From an uncultured Saprospiraceae bacterium (GTDB lineage Bacteria; Bacteroidota; Bacteroidia; Chitinophagales; Saprospiraceae), in NCBI GenBank assembly GCA_937921825.1, contig CAKZVK010000018.1, forward strand, positions 1 through 64,000: 64,000 nucleotides of DNA, given 5' to 3'. The position numbers were made by a program, and so were the translations under genes. This document shows positions 1 through 10,072 of the stretch, in pieces (positions within the stretch are counted from its first letter, which is position 1; each line of letters begins with the position of its first letter). Below the pieces are notes generated by a model. That model was not told where the DNA came from. It worked only from the letters and a program-made list of their open reading frames with translations, and made no database searches.

Positions 1-1611
1 GTATATGGTAACTACTTCTTTGCAGAGAATAATACTTTCAGTGGTGGCGTCAGAGTAATAGGAGAAGGCCATAAGATATATAACAATTACATTCAAGACG
101 TTAAGTCAACGAAGTCTGATGGTTCTACGTCAAATGCTACCGGCGGAATTAATGTTTCTAATGGTCGTGAGAATAGTGCACTGAATGGATACTATCAGGT
201 AAAGAATACACAAGTAGTTAATAATACTATTGTCAATTGTGATTATGCCATCAGAGTAGGTACTAAAGTCAGCAGTGATCTTAATCAAGAACCCATAGAT
301 CTAGTAGTCGCTAATAATATCATGTACAACTCTAGTGTCAATGAATATCAGATACTCACTGAGCCTACAGGTAATTCTATTTCAGAAGGTAATCTTGCAG
401 ATATGGCACTGACGGATATGGAAGAGGATTTTGATTTCTTCAGACTGGCGAGTACTGCGCCTGCTATAGATAGGGGTATTGGCAGTTATGCATTTTTGAC
501 AGAAGATATACTGGGCGGAAGTCGAGAAGCGGCCTTTGATGTAGGTGCAGAAGAATTTGGAGCTGGTGGGACTAACTTGCCATATAAGGCCTCTGATGTC
601 GGTATTATAGTAGGATTCGGCGCTACCTCAGAACCTACTCTCGCGAGTGCACCTACTCAGCTAACCTTTGGACGCTATGCGGAAACGATGACCTTTCAGG
701 TAGTTGCTAATGTCGATTGGATCTTGACAGTAGATGCTCCGTGGTTGACCTTAGATATTTTGGAAGGGTCAGGAAGTACGACTATAACAGCTAGTACTAC
801 AGAGAATGCGACTGGAGAAGAGAGAACTGCCACTATAACTATCAATGAAGTAGCAGGGGGTAACTCTTTATCGAGTTCAGTTGAGGTCATACAGTTAAAT
901 ACTTTTATCCCTGCAGAAATTCAAATCGTAGGCGCGACTAGTTTAGGGAAAGAGGATAAGCCAGAAATCAAAGATGAAAACGCTTATAATGATGACCTCA
1001 GTAATTACTGGACAGGTAATCCAGACGACGAGGAGGAGGTCTCTATCACTTTTGATTTGAGTTGTCGTCATCTGATGACGGAGATTGGAATCAATTTTTG
1101 GAAAGCGGATGAAAGAACGACTACTTTCTCTATTGCTATTTCTAACAAAGTCGGTGGACCTTTTAGAACTGTAATAGATTCTGCTACCTCAGATCCTAAT
1201 GGTTCGCCTGAGGTAGAACAACGATTCGACATGCAGAACAGTGTGGGTCGATATGTAAAGTTTGTAGGTATTGGGAACAGCTCTTCGACGAACTGGACCA
1301 GTATCGCCAATGTCAATATTTACGGGGATATTGGTTGTGACACAACCACTGCGACCATCGATATTGAGGAAATGGAATCTGATCTTTTAGTGTATCCTAA
1401 TCCGGTAAATGGACAGTGGGTGACTATTGAGTCTAAGACTGAGACATTAAAAACAATAAAAATATTAACCTCGGATGGTCATCAAGTTGCCCAACTAACA
1501 GGGCTTGATACATATTCTGAAAGGGTAGACGTTTCTGGTTTTCCTGCAGGGGTCTACTTCGTCAGAATAAATGAAAAGGACTTGGTTAAAATAGTCGTTT
1601 CCAGAGGTTAA
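1..1611 (+). CDS. PL6-like polysaccharide lyase (3' part) with BACON, discoidin-like and T9SS domains
   Basis: The frame is open from the first base of the window, so the 5' part of the gene lies outside. The visible N-terminal stretch has beta-helix rungs of the form NNTF..GGVRVIGEGHKIYNNYI, which resemble polysaccharide lyase family 6 (alginate lyase/chondroitinase B); the Arg in GGVR may be the catalytic Arg. After the helix comes a BACON-type beta-sandwich (roughly codons 205-300), then a discoidin/CBM-like domain with SRHLMTEIGINFW and GRYVKFVGIGNS, and finally a T9SS sorting domain with VYPNPVNG and GVYFVRI. The protein is therefore probably secreted and surface-bound, and cleaves a uronate-containing polysaccharide. 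The PL6 call rests on a partial domain; the secretion call is firm. It converges on the next gene with 12 nt between stops. Confidence 0.66.
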   Translation, partial: VYGNYFFAENNTFSGGVRVIGEGHKIYNNYIQDVKSTKSDGSTSNATGGINVSNGRENSALNGYYQVKNTQVVNNTIVNCDYAIRVGTKVSSDLNQEPIDLVVANNIMYNSSVNEYQILTEPTGNSISEGNLADMALTDMEEDFDFFRLASTAPAIDRGIGSYAFLTEDILGGSREAAFDVGAEEFGAGGTNLPYKASDVGIIVGFGATSEPTLASAPTQLTFGRYAETMTFQVVANVDWILTVDAPWLTLDILEGSGSTTITASTTENATGEERTATITINEVAGGNSLSSSVEVIQLNTFIPAEIQIVGATSLGKEDKPEIKDENAYNDDLSNYWTGNPDDEEEVSITFDLSCRHLMTEIGINFWKADERTTTFSIAISNKVGGPFRTVIDSATSDPNGSPEVEQRFDMQNSVGRYVKFVGIGNSSSTNWTSIANVNIYGDIGCDTTTATIDIEEMESDLLVYPNPVNGQWVTIESKTETLKTIKILTSDGHQVAQLTGLDTYSERVDVSGFPAGVYFVRINEKDLVKIVVSRG

Positions 1612-1623
1612 TGAAAAAGTGGC

Positions 1624-2397
1624 TTAGAGAAACTTGATTTGGATAGTTTCATCCTTTTGTAAGTCCAGCTGAGATGCAGCACGTCCCAGATTAATCGCTA
1701 TTTCCAGATAATTCACAGAGTTGAACAGACACATCACTTCTCCGATAGGGACGTCACTATAGTTCTCACTAATGGTCGTCACAGGATTGGTATGCTTAAA
1801 GTATATTTCTATTGGACGATTCTTTCTAATGTGCTCAAAAAATTCCTTGTGCACATTTAGAATGACGTTCTCATACTTATCTATATGTGTGATAGTTGCT
1901 CTGACTTCATTATCTGTAGTTACTGGTTGGATATCCAGTTTCTTGTCAAAGTAATTAAGCGGAGGACCTACTTCTGTGATGGATAGCCCTTTGGATATCA
2001 AGCCTACTCCATGAGCTATAAGTTCGAATAGACTGGGAGCTTCTTCATCAAGAAAAATCTTGTAGATAGCTGTTTCATCTAAGCTATCAAAGGCTAGGGA
2101 AAAAATACCATTATTGGGACCTATAAAAAATTGCTCCTTGTGTTCAAAGCAGATGATTTCAAAGTTCTTTGTGTAAAAGTTATTGACTGCAGTGACATGA
2201 ATAGTGCCTGGGGGATATTGTCGGTAGATGGCTTTTAGAAAATAAGCGGCCTGTCGAATATCATGAGTAGCCACCTGATGAGACACATCTATGAACTGGA
2301 GAGTACTATGTTGTGAGAGTATTGCACCTTTAAGTAGTGCAGTGTAATGATCCTGGATACCAAAATCTGAAATTAAGGTAACAGCTCTAATTTGCAT
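1624..2397 (-). CDS. SAM hydroxide adenosyltransferase family protein (DUF62/SAM_HAT)
   Basis: 257 aa, the usual length for the SAM_HAT (DUF62, fluorinase/chlorinase-like) family, whose ordinary members hydrolyse S-adenosylmethionine to adenosine and methionine. The N-terminal signature TLISDFGIQDHYTALLKG, the IDVSHQVATHDIRQAA block (Asp and Arg of the water-activating set), the PGTIHV histidine and the GPNNGIFSL loop are visible. The VDPGVG segment typical of many members is replaced by VNNFYTKNFE, a divergence often seen in Bacteroidota homologues as I recall them. It stands alone, convergent with the lyase and divergent from phoH. No halogenase function can be inferred. Confidence 0.85.
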   Translation of the reverse strand: MQIRAVTLISDFGIQDHYTALLKGAILSQHSTLQFIDVSHQVATHDIRQAAYFLKAIYRQYPPGTIHVTAVNNFYTKNFEIICFEHKEQFFIGPNNGIFSLAFDSLDETAIYKIFLDEEAPSLFELIAHGVGLISKGLSITEVGPPLNYFDKKLDIQPVTTDNEVRATITHIDKYENVILNVHKEFFEHIRKNRPIEIYFKHTNPVTTISENYSDVPIGEVMCLFNSVNYLEIAINLGRAASQLDLQKDETIQIKFL

Positions 2398-2583
2398 CTT
2401 TCCTTCTAATCAGTAATGTCGGCAAAGTTACTACCATTTTTTAACTTAGGCTCAATGAGAGGTATATATATTAAGGTAAATTGTCATACATAGGAGTTTT
2501 GTTTCTTTACAACTAGTTAGTGAAAAAGCTGTTATTTTTGGTAAGAAGACTTGTGATTAATAGAAAGAAAAGTATCCTATAGA

Positions 2584-3645
2584 TTGAGCGAAATTATCCT
2601 TACCATAAATGGAGTAGACCACGTAGAATTATATGGCGAACAAAACTCCAAACTGAATCTTATAAAAAAAGCCTTTCCTGATGTAAGTATTATCTCCCGA
2701 GGTGAGAATCTAAAACTAAGCGGAGAAAAAAAAGATACTCAAAAAGCAAAGAGTAAAGTAGAACAACTCGTCAAGGTATTGCGCAAGCATGAGACCTTAT
2801 CCATTCAGCAAGTAAAAGATGTACTCAATGGTAATCTCGCTTATGAGTTAGAGGAAGACGAAAAGGATGACAAAGGAAAGACAAGTAATAATGTCATCGT
2901 ATTTGGCAGGAATTCAAAACCTATCAAGGCAAGAACAAGAAACCAGAAGAAGATGGTCAATCTGTCTGAGTCTAATGATGTGCTTTTTGCAATAGGGCCT
3001 GCAGGAACGGGGAAGACCTATACGGCAGTGGCTCTGGCGGTAAGAGCTTTGAAAACCAAAATGGTCCGTAAGATTATTTTGACTAGACCTGCGGTAGAAG
3101 CAGGAGAGAGCTTGGGTTTTCTCCCTGGTGATCTTAAGGATAAAATAGATCCCTATCTAAGACCACTTTATGATTCTCTGGATGATATGTTGCCAGGTGA
3201 AAAGTTGGATTATTTCATGCAGAATAGAATTATAGAAGTAGCACCGCTGGCCTTTATGAGAGGTAGAACATTGGATAACGCTTTTATCATATTGGATGAA
3301 GCACAAAACTGTACCTCTGGCCAGATCAAAATGTTTCTAACTCGATTAGGCCCATCTGCTAAGTGTATCATTACAGGTGATCTCTCTCAGATAGATCTGC
3401 CAAGGAATCAAAAGTCAGGCTTATACAAAGCGTTAAATATTCTAGGAGATCTCAATGGGATCGCTAAGCTTTTTCTTACATCTGAAGATGTAGTACGACA
3501 TAGGCTGGTAAAAGATATTATTACCCGTTATGATCAAGCGGATACCGCTAGAAGAGAGGAGCGCAAAGAGAATGCTGCACGAAAAGAAGCTACTGAAAAC
3601 AAAGTCACAAATAACTCAGAAGATGACATCGAAAGTAACATATAA
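2584..3645 (+). CDS. PhoH family ATPase (PhoL-like)
   Basis: 353 aa cytosolic P-loop ATPase of the PhoH family, RNA-linked proteins whose exact role is unsettled. A KH-like N-terminal region (about 1-80) is followed by the ATPase with Walker A GPAGTGKT at 138-145, [17 protein letters not shown], and Walker B IILDEAQN at 235-242. The C-terminus is a charged, low-complexity tail. The start is TTG: the frame is closed by TGA at 2554 and has no ATG before it, and the protein then begins with the usual [18 protein letters not shown]. The 3' end overlaps the next gene by 23 nt, so the two are probably co-translated, with aroA following. Confidence 0.93.
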   Translation: MSEIILTINGVDHVELYGEQNSKLNLIKKAFPDVSIISRGENLKLSGEKKDTQKAKSKVEQLVKVLRKHETLSIQQVKDVLNGNLAYELEEDEKDDKGKTSNNVIVFGRNSKPIKARTRNQKKMVNLSESNDVLFAIGPAGTGKTYTAVALAVRALKTKMVRKIILTRPAVEAGESLGFLPGDLKDKIDPYLRPLYDSLDDMLPGEKLDYFMQNRIIEVAPLAFMRGRTLDNAFIILDEAQNCTSGQIKMFLTRLGPSAKCIITGDLSQIDLPRNQKSGLYKALNILGDLNGIAKLFLTSEDVVRHRLVKDIITRYDQADTARREERKENAARKEATENKVTNNSEDDIESNI

Positions 3646-4027
3646 AGGAAAACTAAGAACTGAAGCAGTTCATCTTAAATCTGGTAATTCTATTATTACA
3701 GATGCACCTACGGATAATCATGGAAAGGGTGAGGCCTTTTCTCCTACAGATCTTGCAGCGACTTCTCTTGCGTCTTGTATCTTGACCATCATGGGAATAG
3801 CAGCTGATAAAAGGGATATAGATATTTCTGGAGCTGCCGCTGAAGTAACCAAGGTGATGGCTTCTGACCCAAGAAGAATAGCTCGAATAGAAATAAATAT
3901 AACTATGCCTGCCAGAGACTATTCTACTAGTGAAAAGAAAGTCTTAGAAAAAGCAGCACATCACTGTCCCGTAGGACTAAGTCTAGCAGAGGGCACCGAA
4001 GAAGTTATAACTATTAGATGGTCCTAA
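3623..4027 (+). CDS. OsmC family peroxiredoxin-like protein
   Basis: 134 aa from the ATG at 3623; the frame is open further upstream, but that part lies inside phoH and is not OsmC-like. OsmC/Ohr proteins reduce organic hydroperoxides with two cysteines. Both are present here: Cys52 in [10 protein letters not shown] and Cys115 in [12 protein letters not shown]. The family signature [14 protein letters not shown] is also clear. It starts 23 nt inside phoH and ends 9 nt before aroA, so the three probably form one transcript. It is probably cytosolic, since no signal peptide is visible. Confidence 0.92.
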   Translation: MTSKVTYKGKLRTEAVHLKSGNSIITDAPTDNHGKGEAFSPTDLAATSLASCILTIMGIAADKRDIDISGAAAEVTKVMASDPRRIARIEINITMPARDYSTSEKKVLEKAAHHCPVGLSLAEGTEEVITIRWS

Positions 4028-4036
4028 GATAGCGAT

Positions 4037-5269
4037 ATGGACAGAGTACGCATCAGTCACAGTGGTGACCCTATCAAGGCATCAATAAAGATTACGGGCT
4101 CTAAGAGTATCTCCAATAGGGTACTTATTCTTAATGCACTTTCGAGTACTCCGTCAGAAATTAAAAATTTATCTAAGAGTGACGATACGGTTACTTTAGA
4201 TTCTCTACTCCGATCAAATGAAAAAGTTTTAGATGCCCATCATGCCGGCACTACTTTTAGATTTATGACGGCTTATCTCTGTCTTCAGAAAGGGACTCAG
4301 GTTTTGACAGGTTCTGATCGTATGAAAGAAAGACCTATAGGAGCACTGGTAGAAGCTCTAAAAGAAATTGGTGCTGACATCGAATACCTTGAAAAGGAGG
4401 GCTACCCTCCACTTAAGATTAGTGGGGCACTAGTACAAAAGAACAATGTTATTGAGATTGCAGCTGACATAAGCTCACAATTTCTTTCTGCTCTGTGTAT
4501 GATAGGACCTTGTCTTTCGGAAGGCCTGATCTTAAAACTAAAAGGAGAGTTGGTCTCTAAACCTTATCTGGATATGACTTTACAGTTGATGCAGAAATTT
4601 GGCGTCGAAGCTACATTTGAGAATAATAGGATCACCATAAATCCACAGAGCTATACTTCTATACCTTATACGGTAGAGTCTGACTGGTCTTCTGCAAGTT
4701 ATCATTTTGCGATTGCAGCAATAGCAGGGGAGGCAGAGATTACATTGAATAATTTCTATGCAGATTCCTTTCAGGCTGATGCCGCCATACTTTCTTTCTG
4801 TGAGCAGCTCGGTGTAAAAGCTTCCATTAATAATGGGGCATTAGAGATAAGTTCTTCCAATTCTGTTACTAAGAATATGGCCCATGATTTTATCACGCAT
4901 CCTGATATTGCTCAGACGATAGCTGTCATCGCAGCAGCCAAGAATATGTCCATTAAGTATAGAGGACTCAAGACCTTAATGATAAAAGAAACGGATAGGG
5001 TAGCAGCACTCAGAGAAGAGCTAAGTAAAATAGGAGTAACACTAAGTGAACTGAAAGAGGACGCTTATGAATTCCTTCAGGAAGGTGAACTAAATATTAC
5101 TTCACCTACATTCAGTACCTATCAAGATCATCGAATGGCTATGGCTTTTGCACCTCTTGCTTTAAGGTCTCCTATAGAAATAGAAAACCCTAAAGTTGTA
5201 AATAAATCTTATCCAACCTTCTGGACCGACCTACAAACTTTAGGGTTTCGATTAGAGTTTCTCTCCTAG
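4037..5269 (+). CDS. aroA: 3-phosphoshikimate 1-carboxyvinyltransferase (EPSP synthase)
   Basis: 410 aa. It transfers the enolpyruvyl group of PEP to shikimate-3-phosphate, the sixth step of the shikimate pathway to aromatic amino acids. Signatures seen are GSKSISNR at residues 21-28 (substrate binding), AGTTFRFMTAYLC, GSDRMKERPIG, SSQFLSALCMIGP and KETDRVAALREEL. The length fits the somewhat short Bacteroidota form. It is the last gene of the phoH-osmC-aroA run. Its stop directly abuts the stop of the convergent metalloprotease gene, so no terminator lies between them. Confidence 0.95.
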   Translation: MDRVRISHSGDPIKASIKITGSKSISNRVLILNALSSTPSEIKNLSKSDDTVTLDSLLRSNEKVLDAHHAGTTFRFMTAYLCLQKGTQVLTGSDRMKERPIGALVEALKEIGADIEYLEKEGYPPLKISGALVQKNNVIEIAADISSQFLSALCMIGPCLSEGLILKLKGELVSKPYLDMTLQLMQKFGVEATFENNRITINPQSYTSIPYTVESDWSSASYHFAIAAIAGEAEITLNNFYADSFQADAAILSFCEQLGVKASINNGALEISSSNSVTKNMAHDFITHPDIAQTIAVIAAAKNMSIKYRGLKTLMIKETDRVAALREELSKIGVTLSELKEDAYEFLQEGELNITSPTFSTYQDHRMAMAFAPLALRSPIEIENPKVVNKSYPTFWTDLQTLGFRLEFLS

Positions 5270-8200
5270 TTATTTGATCACTAGTATATCTTGGATAACT
5301 TCCTTGTTAGTATCATTGACGATCAGCATGTATGTTCCTTTGCTGAGCTTGTACATATTCTTAGAAAGAAAGTTAGCTACTTCAGAAGTTTTCATTACGC
5401 CTCCTGCCTGTGTAACATTATCGATATTTATTATCGTAACATTTATGTCTGAGTCTGCAGCAAATGATTCTAATAATTCATTGTTAACTGAGGTCACTCC
5501 AGTGTTAGACACAACTGGTCCCGGAGCAAAATTACTACAAGGTTCTATTCTAGCTTCGAATTGAGTACCTACGACTACTTCAAAACCTGGAAGTAAATCT
5601 ATACTTGATCCTGCTGTAAATAGAATGTCATCAGTGCTATTTACAGTTGCTGTGGATTCAATATTTACAAAGGCCCTGTAAGTGTCTTGTGTGATTACAT
5701 TTATAACTAAGTAAGCCCCATCACAATCTGGCGCTGGACCACAACCTTCGTCAGTGAGTCCATCGCAATCATTATCTATGCTGTCACCACAGATTTCCGC
5801 AGCGCCTGGATTGATGTTGGCATCCGTATCATTACAATCATCTCCACCAACGACATTTGATGAACCCTGCCAGACTGCTGGGTTGAAGCTGCATTCCACA
5901 TAACCATCCGAGTCATTATCTATTTCGTCTGTAGGTAAGGTGCCGTCACAGTTGTTGTCTTGTCCATCACATAATTCTGGCGCACCTGGGTAAATTGTAT
6001 TGTCTGTGTCATCACAGTCAGTGTTGTCAGTTATGAAGCCAGCAGGGGCGGTACAAGCCATAGTAGAATTGCCGGGATCTCCAAAACCATCTGAATCTGT
6101 ATCTGCGTAGTAAGTGTTTTGGACACCTTCATCTATGACGCCATCACAGTTGTTGTCCTGCCCATCACATACCTCAGTGTTGCCAGGGTAATTATTTATA
6201 TCATTATCATCACAATCATCTCCACCTACGACATTGGATGAACCTTCCCAGACTGCTGGATCAAAGGTGCATTCCACATAGCCATCCGAGTCATTATCTA
6301 TTTCGTCCGTAGGTAAGATTCCGTCACAGTTGTTGTCTTGTCCATCACATAATTCTGGCGCACCTGGGTATACTGTATTGTCCGTGTCGTCGCAGTCAGT
6401 GTTATCAGTTATAAACCCAGCAGGGGCGGTACAAGCCATAGAAGTATTGCCAGGATCTCCAAAGCCATCAGAATCTGTATCTGCATAGTAGGTATTCTGT
6501 ACACCTTCATCTGTCATACCATCACAGTCATCATCGATACCATTACATATCTCTGTAGCGCCAGGGTTTACATTGGCATTTGTGTCATCACAATCTGTAT
6601 TATCCGCAACGAAGCCAGCTGGTGCAGAACTCGCTGTAGTGGAATTGTTATTATCTCCAAAGCTGTCTCCGTCAGTATCAGCGTACCAGGTCATGCTTGT
6701 CCCAGTTATAGTTAGTACTTCAGAATTATCACTGAAGTATAGACAATCGCCTGTAGCTATAATCGCTGAGAGGGTCTGTCCTACAAAGCTTGCTGGGTCT
6801 ACATCTGCTGGAGCTACTGAGTTAGAACCATCATTTTCATACATGACACCATAGATGTCATAAGTGCCTGCACCCAGACCTGTAAACACTGCGCCATTAC
6901 TGACCATATCCACTTGATCATTTGATTGATCTACTGCGACATAGGTGTACTGATAATTAGTAGGCAAAGTACTAGTCCCTACAAAACCTGCTCCTAGAAA
7001 AGAAACAGTCTCATTAGTTCCAAAATAATCGGTGATAAGCATCTCGTAGGTATTTCCAGCTGTAAAAGTTCCTGAAAGGTTTACACTAGATACAGATATA
7101 CTACTGCCTGATGCTGACAATGATGAAGCTATATAGCCATTACAAGGATTGGACGAGTTATAAGTTCCATCGTATAAAGTGTATCCTATAAAGGCTGGAG
7201 CCTGTTGGAAGATATAGGTGCCGCTCGCACTCACTGTAAAAGTGTATGTGTCGTAATCTGCTGAAGACAAAGTCGCACAATTAGTCGAAGTCGTGCTTTG
7301 ATTATAGCCTATCGCAGAGGAGCTAGGAAAGCTAGTAGCATTATATGAGGACTGAGAGATATAATGATCTATATCGAGATCAATAGTCTGTCCTGTCATA
7401 TAATTTAAGCCACTATTATTTATAAAGAAATTAGGAGAAGCAATACAATCTGAGATGAGCTCAATGTTGGTGTTGTTAATGTCATTATTCACATTGTTGG
7501 TACACATTATTTTGACTCTTCCTTCTTCTGTAGAAGGGTAGTCTGGAATAGTCACTGTGTGACTACCATCATTAGACGTATTACTTGCTAGAGTGAACGG
7601 AAAAGTACCGCCTCCGTCTATTGAAAACAATATATCTACGTTACTACAACCCGTTAGATTACTAGAGCCGTTTATATCCCAAGTTATACTTGCTGTATTA
7701 CTCCCATTTGCAGTCCAAGTTGTGGCACTGTTCTGAGAAGTAAGATGAATAGAACAGCTACCTAAGCATGAGATAGAGTTTACATGCGCATTCACAGCAT
7801 TGATGGTAGTAGTCGACCAAGTCGTTGTGTTGTTCACTGATGGACTCATTATAAATCCACCACCACCATCGTGGTTGCAATCGAAGTTGTGACCGATTTC
7901 ATGAGAGGTTAGTACTCTAAGATTCCAGCCTAGTGGTGCATAATTTTCTAGGATGTGATAGTTGGATGAACCACATACAACTCCTAAGTAGGCAAGTCCA
8001 ATAGTAGATCCATCAAAATCTCTTCCAGACCATAACTGACCTAAGTCTGTGCTGGTTGGGAACCCAGTAGAGCCATTGCCCCAAGTTCTAAAGCTAGCAA
8101 GCAAATTGCTGGCATTTGTGGATGCTGTCCAGGGGTCGCAACTGTTACAGGTGGAGATAAATTGATCCGTAATTTTGAATCTGATTTCATCATTAAATGG

Positions 8201-8929
8201 ATCGTCATAATCAGTATCTACCAGATTCATCACTGCTAGCGTCTTAGCGACTACGCCTCTTACTGTAGAGTTATGCTGAAGATAATAAAGGTAATCCGAG
8301 GCTACTCCTAGGTCCACTTCTACACAACCCATCATTGATTTAGAGGGGCTTTGTTCTATTTTGTCTTTTTGCTTGATCACATCTTCGACACCACACTTGT
8401 GATCACTTTCGAAGTTGATCGTAGTGACATCATAAATGACATGTTTATTGGAAGCCTGATCTTTAGTATAAGAACTGACAGGTTCTATGAAGAAAGTTTT
8501 AGAACCATCGATGATAGTACCGAATACAAAATCTTCGGTGATGGTCAGGACTACTTCTTCGCCGGTTTTTCTTACCGATCCTCTGTAGGTAATATTTGTT
8601 TCTACTTTTTCTTCCCTTATGCCATCGGGGTAGGCGACTCTAAGTCTATAGTCACTAGATACAAGATCATGCTGATATAAATCAATATCCCACTTGTCGA
8701 TTTTTATAGTGAAGATATCACTGGCTTTGTTAGAATTCTTTTTTGCTAGAAACTGATCGAAATCAAACGAGACAACTTTGTAGTCTTCAAATTTTTCAGA
8801 GAGTTCTGATTGTAAGGCTTTGTTTTGAGCATAAATTATGGGACCTCCAAAGATTAGAAATCCGATTAGACAGAGCGCAAATTTCACTTGGTTGGTAGGG
8901 TATAACATGTAAAAATGGTTGTTTGTCAC
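5270..8929 (-). CDS. Secreted zinc metalloprotease (M12B/reprolysin-like) with MopE-type metal-binding repeats and a T9SS-like tail
   Basis: 1219 aa. A signal peptide follows the second Met (MLYPTN, residue 8), which may be the real start. Residues about 45-195 look like a propeptide. The catalytic domain holds HEIGHNFDCNHD at 343-354, the extended zinc motif HExxHxxxxxH/D of metzincins. A beta-sandwich and adhesion-like region follows. Residues about 748-1063 are five Asp- and Cys-rich modules of the DCDDxDxxxxPGxxExCDGxDNNCDG type (Pfam putative metal-binding motif, MopE-like), probably calcium-binding. Near the C-terminus a 3-coathanger-like strand repeat (about 1085-1131) precedes a weak sorting domain ending in KGTYMLIVNDT..IQDILVIK. 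It is probably exported by T9SS and active at the cell surface or outside. Confidence 0.85.
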   Translation of the reverse strand: MTNNHFYMLYPTNQVKFALCLIGFLIFGGPIIYAQNKALQSELSEKFEDYKVVSFDFDQFLAKKNSNKASDIFTIKIDKWDIDLYQHDLVSSDYRLRVAYPDGIREEKVETNITYRGSVRKTGEEVVLTITEDFVFGTIIDGSKTFFIEPVSSYTKDQASNKHVIYDVTTINFESDHKCGVEDVIKQKDKIEQSPSKSMMGCVEVDLGVASDYLYYLQHNSTVRGVVAKTLAVMNLVDTDYDDPFNDEIRFKITDQFISTCNSCDPWTASTNASNLLASFRTWGNGSTGFPTSTDLGQLWSGRDFDGSTIGLAYLGVVCGSSNYHILENYAPLGWNLRVLTSHEIGHNFDCNHDGGGGFIMSPSVNNTTTWSTTTINAVNAHVNSISCLGSCSIHLTSQNSATTWTANGSNTASITWDINGSSNLTGCSNVDILFSIDGGGTFPFTLASNTSNDGSHTVTIPDYPSTEEGRVKIMCTNNVNNDINNTNIELISDCIASPNFFINNSGLNYMTGQTIDLDIDHYISQSSYNATSFPSSSAIGYNQSTTSTNCATLSSADYDTYTFTVSASGTYIFQQAPAFIGYTLYDGTYNSSNPCNGYIASSLSASGSSISVSSVNLSGTFTAGNTYEMLITDYFGTNETVSFLGAGFVGTSTLPTNYQYTYVAVDQSNDQVDMVSNGAVFTGLGAGTYDIYGVMYENDGSNSVAPADVDPASFVGQTLSAIIATGDCLYFSDNSEVLTITGTSMTWYADTDGDSFGDNNNSTTASSAPAGFVADNTDCDDTNANVNPGATEICNGIDDDCDGMTDEGVQNTYYADTDSDGFGDPGNTSMACTAPAGFITDNTDCDDTDNTVYPGAPELCDGQDNNCDGILPTDEIDNDSDGYVECTFDPAVWEGSSNVVGGDDCDDNDINNYPGNTEVCDGQDNNCDGVIDEGVQNTYYADTDSDGFGDPGNSTMACTAPAGFITDNTDCDDTDNTIYPGAPELCDGQDNNCDGTLPTDEIDNDSDGYVECSFNPAVWQGSSNVVGGDDCNDTDANINPGAAEICGDSIDNDCDGLTDEGCGPAPDCDGAYLVINVITQDTYRAFVNIESTATVNSTDDILFTAGSSIDLLPGFEVVVGTQFEARIEPCSNFAPGPVVSNTGVTSVNNELLESFAADSDINVTIINIDNVTQAGGVMKTSEVANFLSKNMYKLSKGTYMLIVNDTNKEVIQDILVIK
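5835..6590 (-). repeat. 378-bp tandem duplication inside the metalloprotease gene
   Basis: Two adjacent 126-codon units (5835-6212 and 6213-6590) encode the metal-binding modules. Identity is high over the first 300 bp of each copy (5835-6134 against 6213-6512) and lower in the rest. The spacing is exactly 378 nt wherever I checked landmark words (5835/6213, 5892/6270, 6114/6492). This looks like a fairly recent in-frame duplication that lengthened the stalk. Confidence 0.85.
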
Positions 8930-8965
8930 AAGATAAATATTAGTGTAACAGACTTTAACTAGGGT

Positions 8966-10012
8966 TTACCCCTTATTTGCTAGTTGACCACAGGCTGCAT
9001 CTATGTCTTTACCTCTACTTCTTCTTACTGTTACCATAATACCTCTGTTTATCAGGTACTTAGCAAAAACATCTAGTCTATCTACCTTAGACTTCTCAAA
9101 ATCTGCGCCACTAATACTATTGTACTCAATAATATTAATTCGGACAGGAAACCTGTTGCAGTACTTAAGTAAGTTCTTGGCATCACTTAAGGAATCATTG
9201 AACTCATTGAAAGCAATATATTCATAGCTGATTCTATTCTTTGTTTGACTATGAAAGTATTCCAATGCTTCCATCAGGGTCTCCAGATCATTCTGGTCAT
9301 TGATAGGCATGATGCTACTTCTTTTCTTGTCGTCAGCTGCATGCAAGGAGAGCGCTAAATTGAACTTCACCCCATCATCTGCCAGTTTTCTAATCATCTT
9401 GGCTATGCCTACTGTACTTACAGTAATTCTCTTCGGAGACATACCCAGCCCTTTAGGAGAACTTATGAGTTCTACACTTTTAAGAACGTTTTTATAGTTC
9501 AAAAGTGGCTCTCCCATACCCATAAAAACAATATTTGTGAGCGGATGTTCGAATTTTTCCATGGATTGTTGATTGACCAGTACGATTTGGTCAAATATTT
9601 CCGCTGCAGTTAGATTTCGCATCCTCTTCATCTTGCCAGTCGCACAAAAGCTACAGGTGAGCGAGCAACCAACCTGGGAAGAGACACAGACAGTATACCT
9701 GTTTTCTTTGGGTACAGGAATCAGGACAGATTCGATGAGATGATCATCGTGGAGTTTCATTCTGCTCTTTATGGTGCCATCATTGCTGTGCTGAACTTTG
9801 TCGATAACTACAGGATGGAAGACAAAGTTTTCTTCTAGGAATAAGATGAGGTCTTTAGGAAGATTCTTCATTTGTTGGAAGTCAATCTTTTGCTTCTTCC
9901 ATATCCACTCAGCGACTTGGTCATAGCGATAGCGGGGCCATCCTTTTTCCATGATGATGCGCTGCAGTTCTGCAGGGTCTTGAGCTCTTATATCAGTTTT
10001 TACTACTTCCAT
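8966..10012 (-). CDS. rlmN: 23S rRNA (adenine2503-C2)-methyltransferase
   Basis: 348 aa radical-SAM enzyme that methylates C2 of A2503 in 23S rRNA (and A37 of some tRNAs), working in the cytosol. The [4Fe-4S] motif CxxxCxxC is at Cys116, Cys120 and Cys123 (GCSLTCSFCATG). The methyl-carrying Cys near the C-terminus is Cys341 in AACGQLA. Other family blocks are NIVFMGMGEPLLNY, RITVSTVGI and NLALSLHAADD. A perfect -7 box, TAGCTTTG, lies at 10026-10019 on the minus strand, only 6 nt before the ATG, so the transcript may be nearly leaderless. Confidence 0.95.
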   Translation of the reverse strand: MEVVKTDIRAQDPAELQRIIMEKGWPRYRYDQVAEWIWKKQKIDFQQMKNLPKDLILFLEENFVFHPVVIDKVQHSNDGTIKSRMKLHDDHLIESVLIPVPKENRYTVCVSSQVGCSLTCSFCATGKMKRMRNLTAAEIFDQIVLVNQQSMEKFEHPLTNIVFMGMGEPLLNYKNVLKSVELISSPKGLGMSPKRITVSTVGIAKMIRKLADDGVKFNLALSLHAADDKKRSSIMPINDQNDLETLMEALEYFHSQTKNRISYEYIAFNEFNDSLSDAKNLLKYCNRFPVRINIIEYNSISGADFEKSKVDRLDVFAKYLINRGIMVTVRRSRGKDIDAACGQLANKG

Positions 10013-10072
10013 CTGCTACAAAGCTAGAGTATAAGTATCTTTAGTCTCTAATTTTTACCAAGAATCTAGACT

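Noticed and set aside
3530-3622. Longer N-terminus for the OsmC protein
   Set aside because: The extra 31 codons lie inside phoH and are lysine-rich without OsmC similarity; the ATG at 3623 gives the normal family length.
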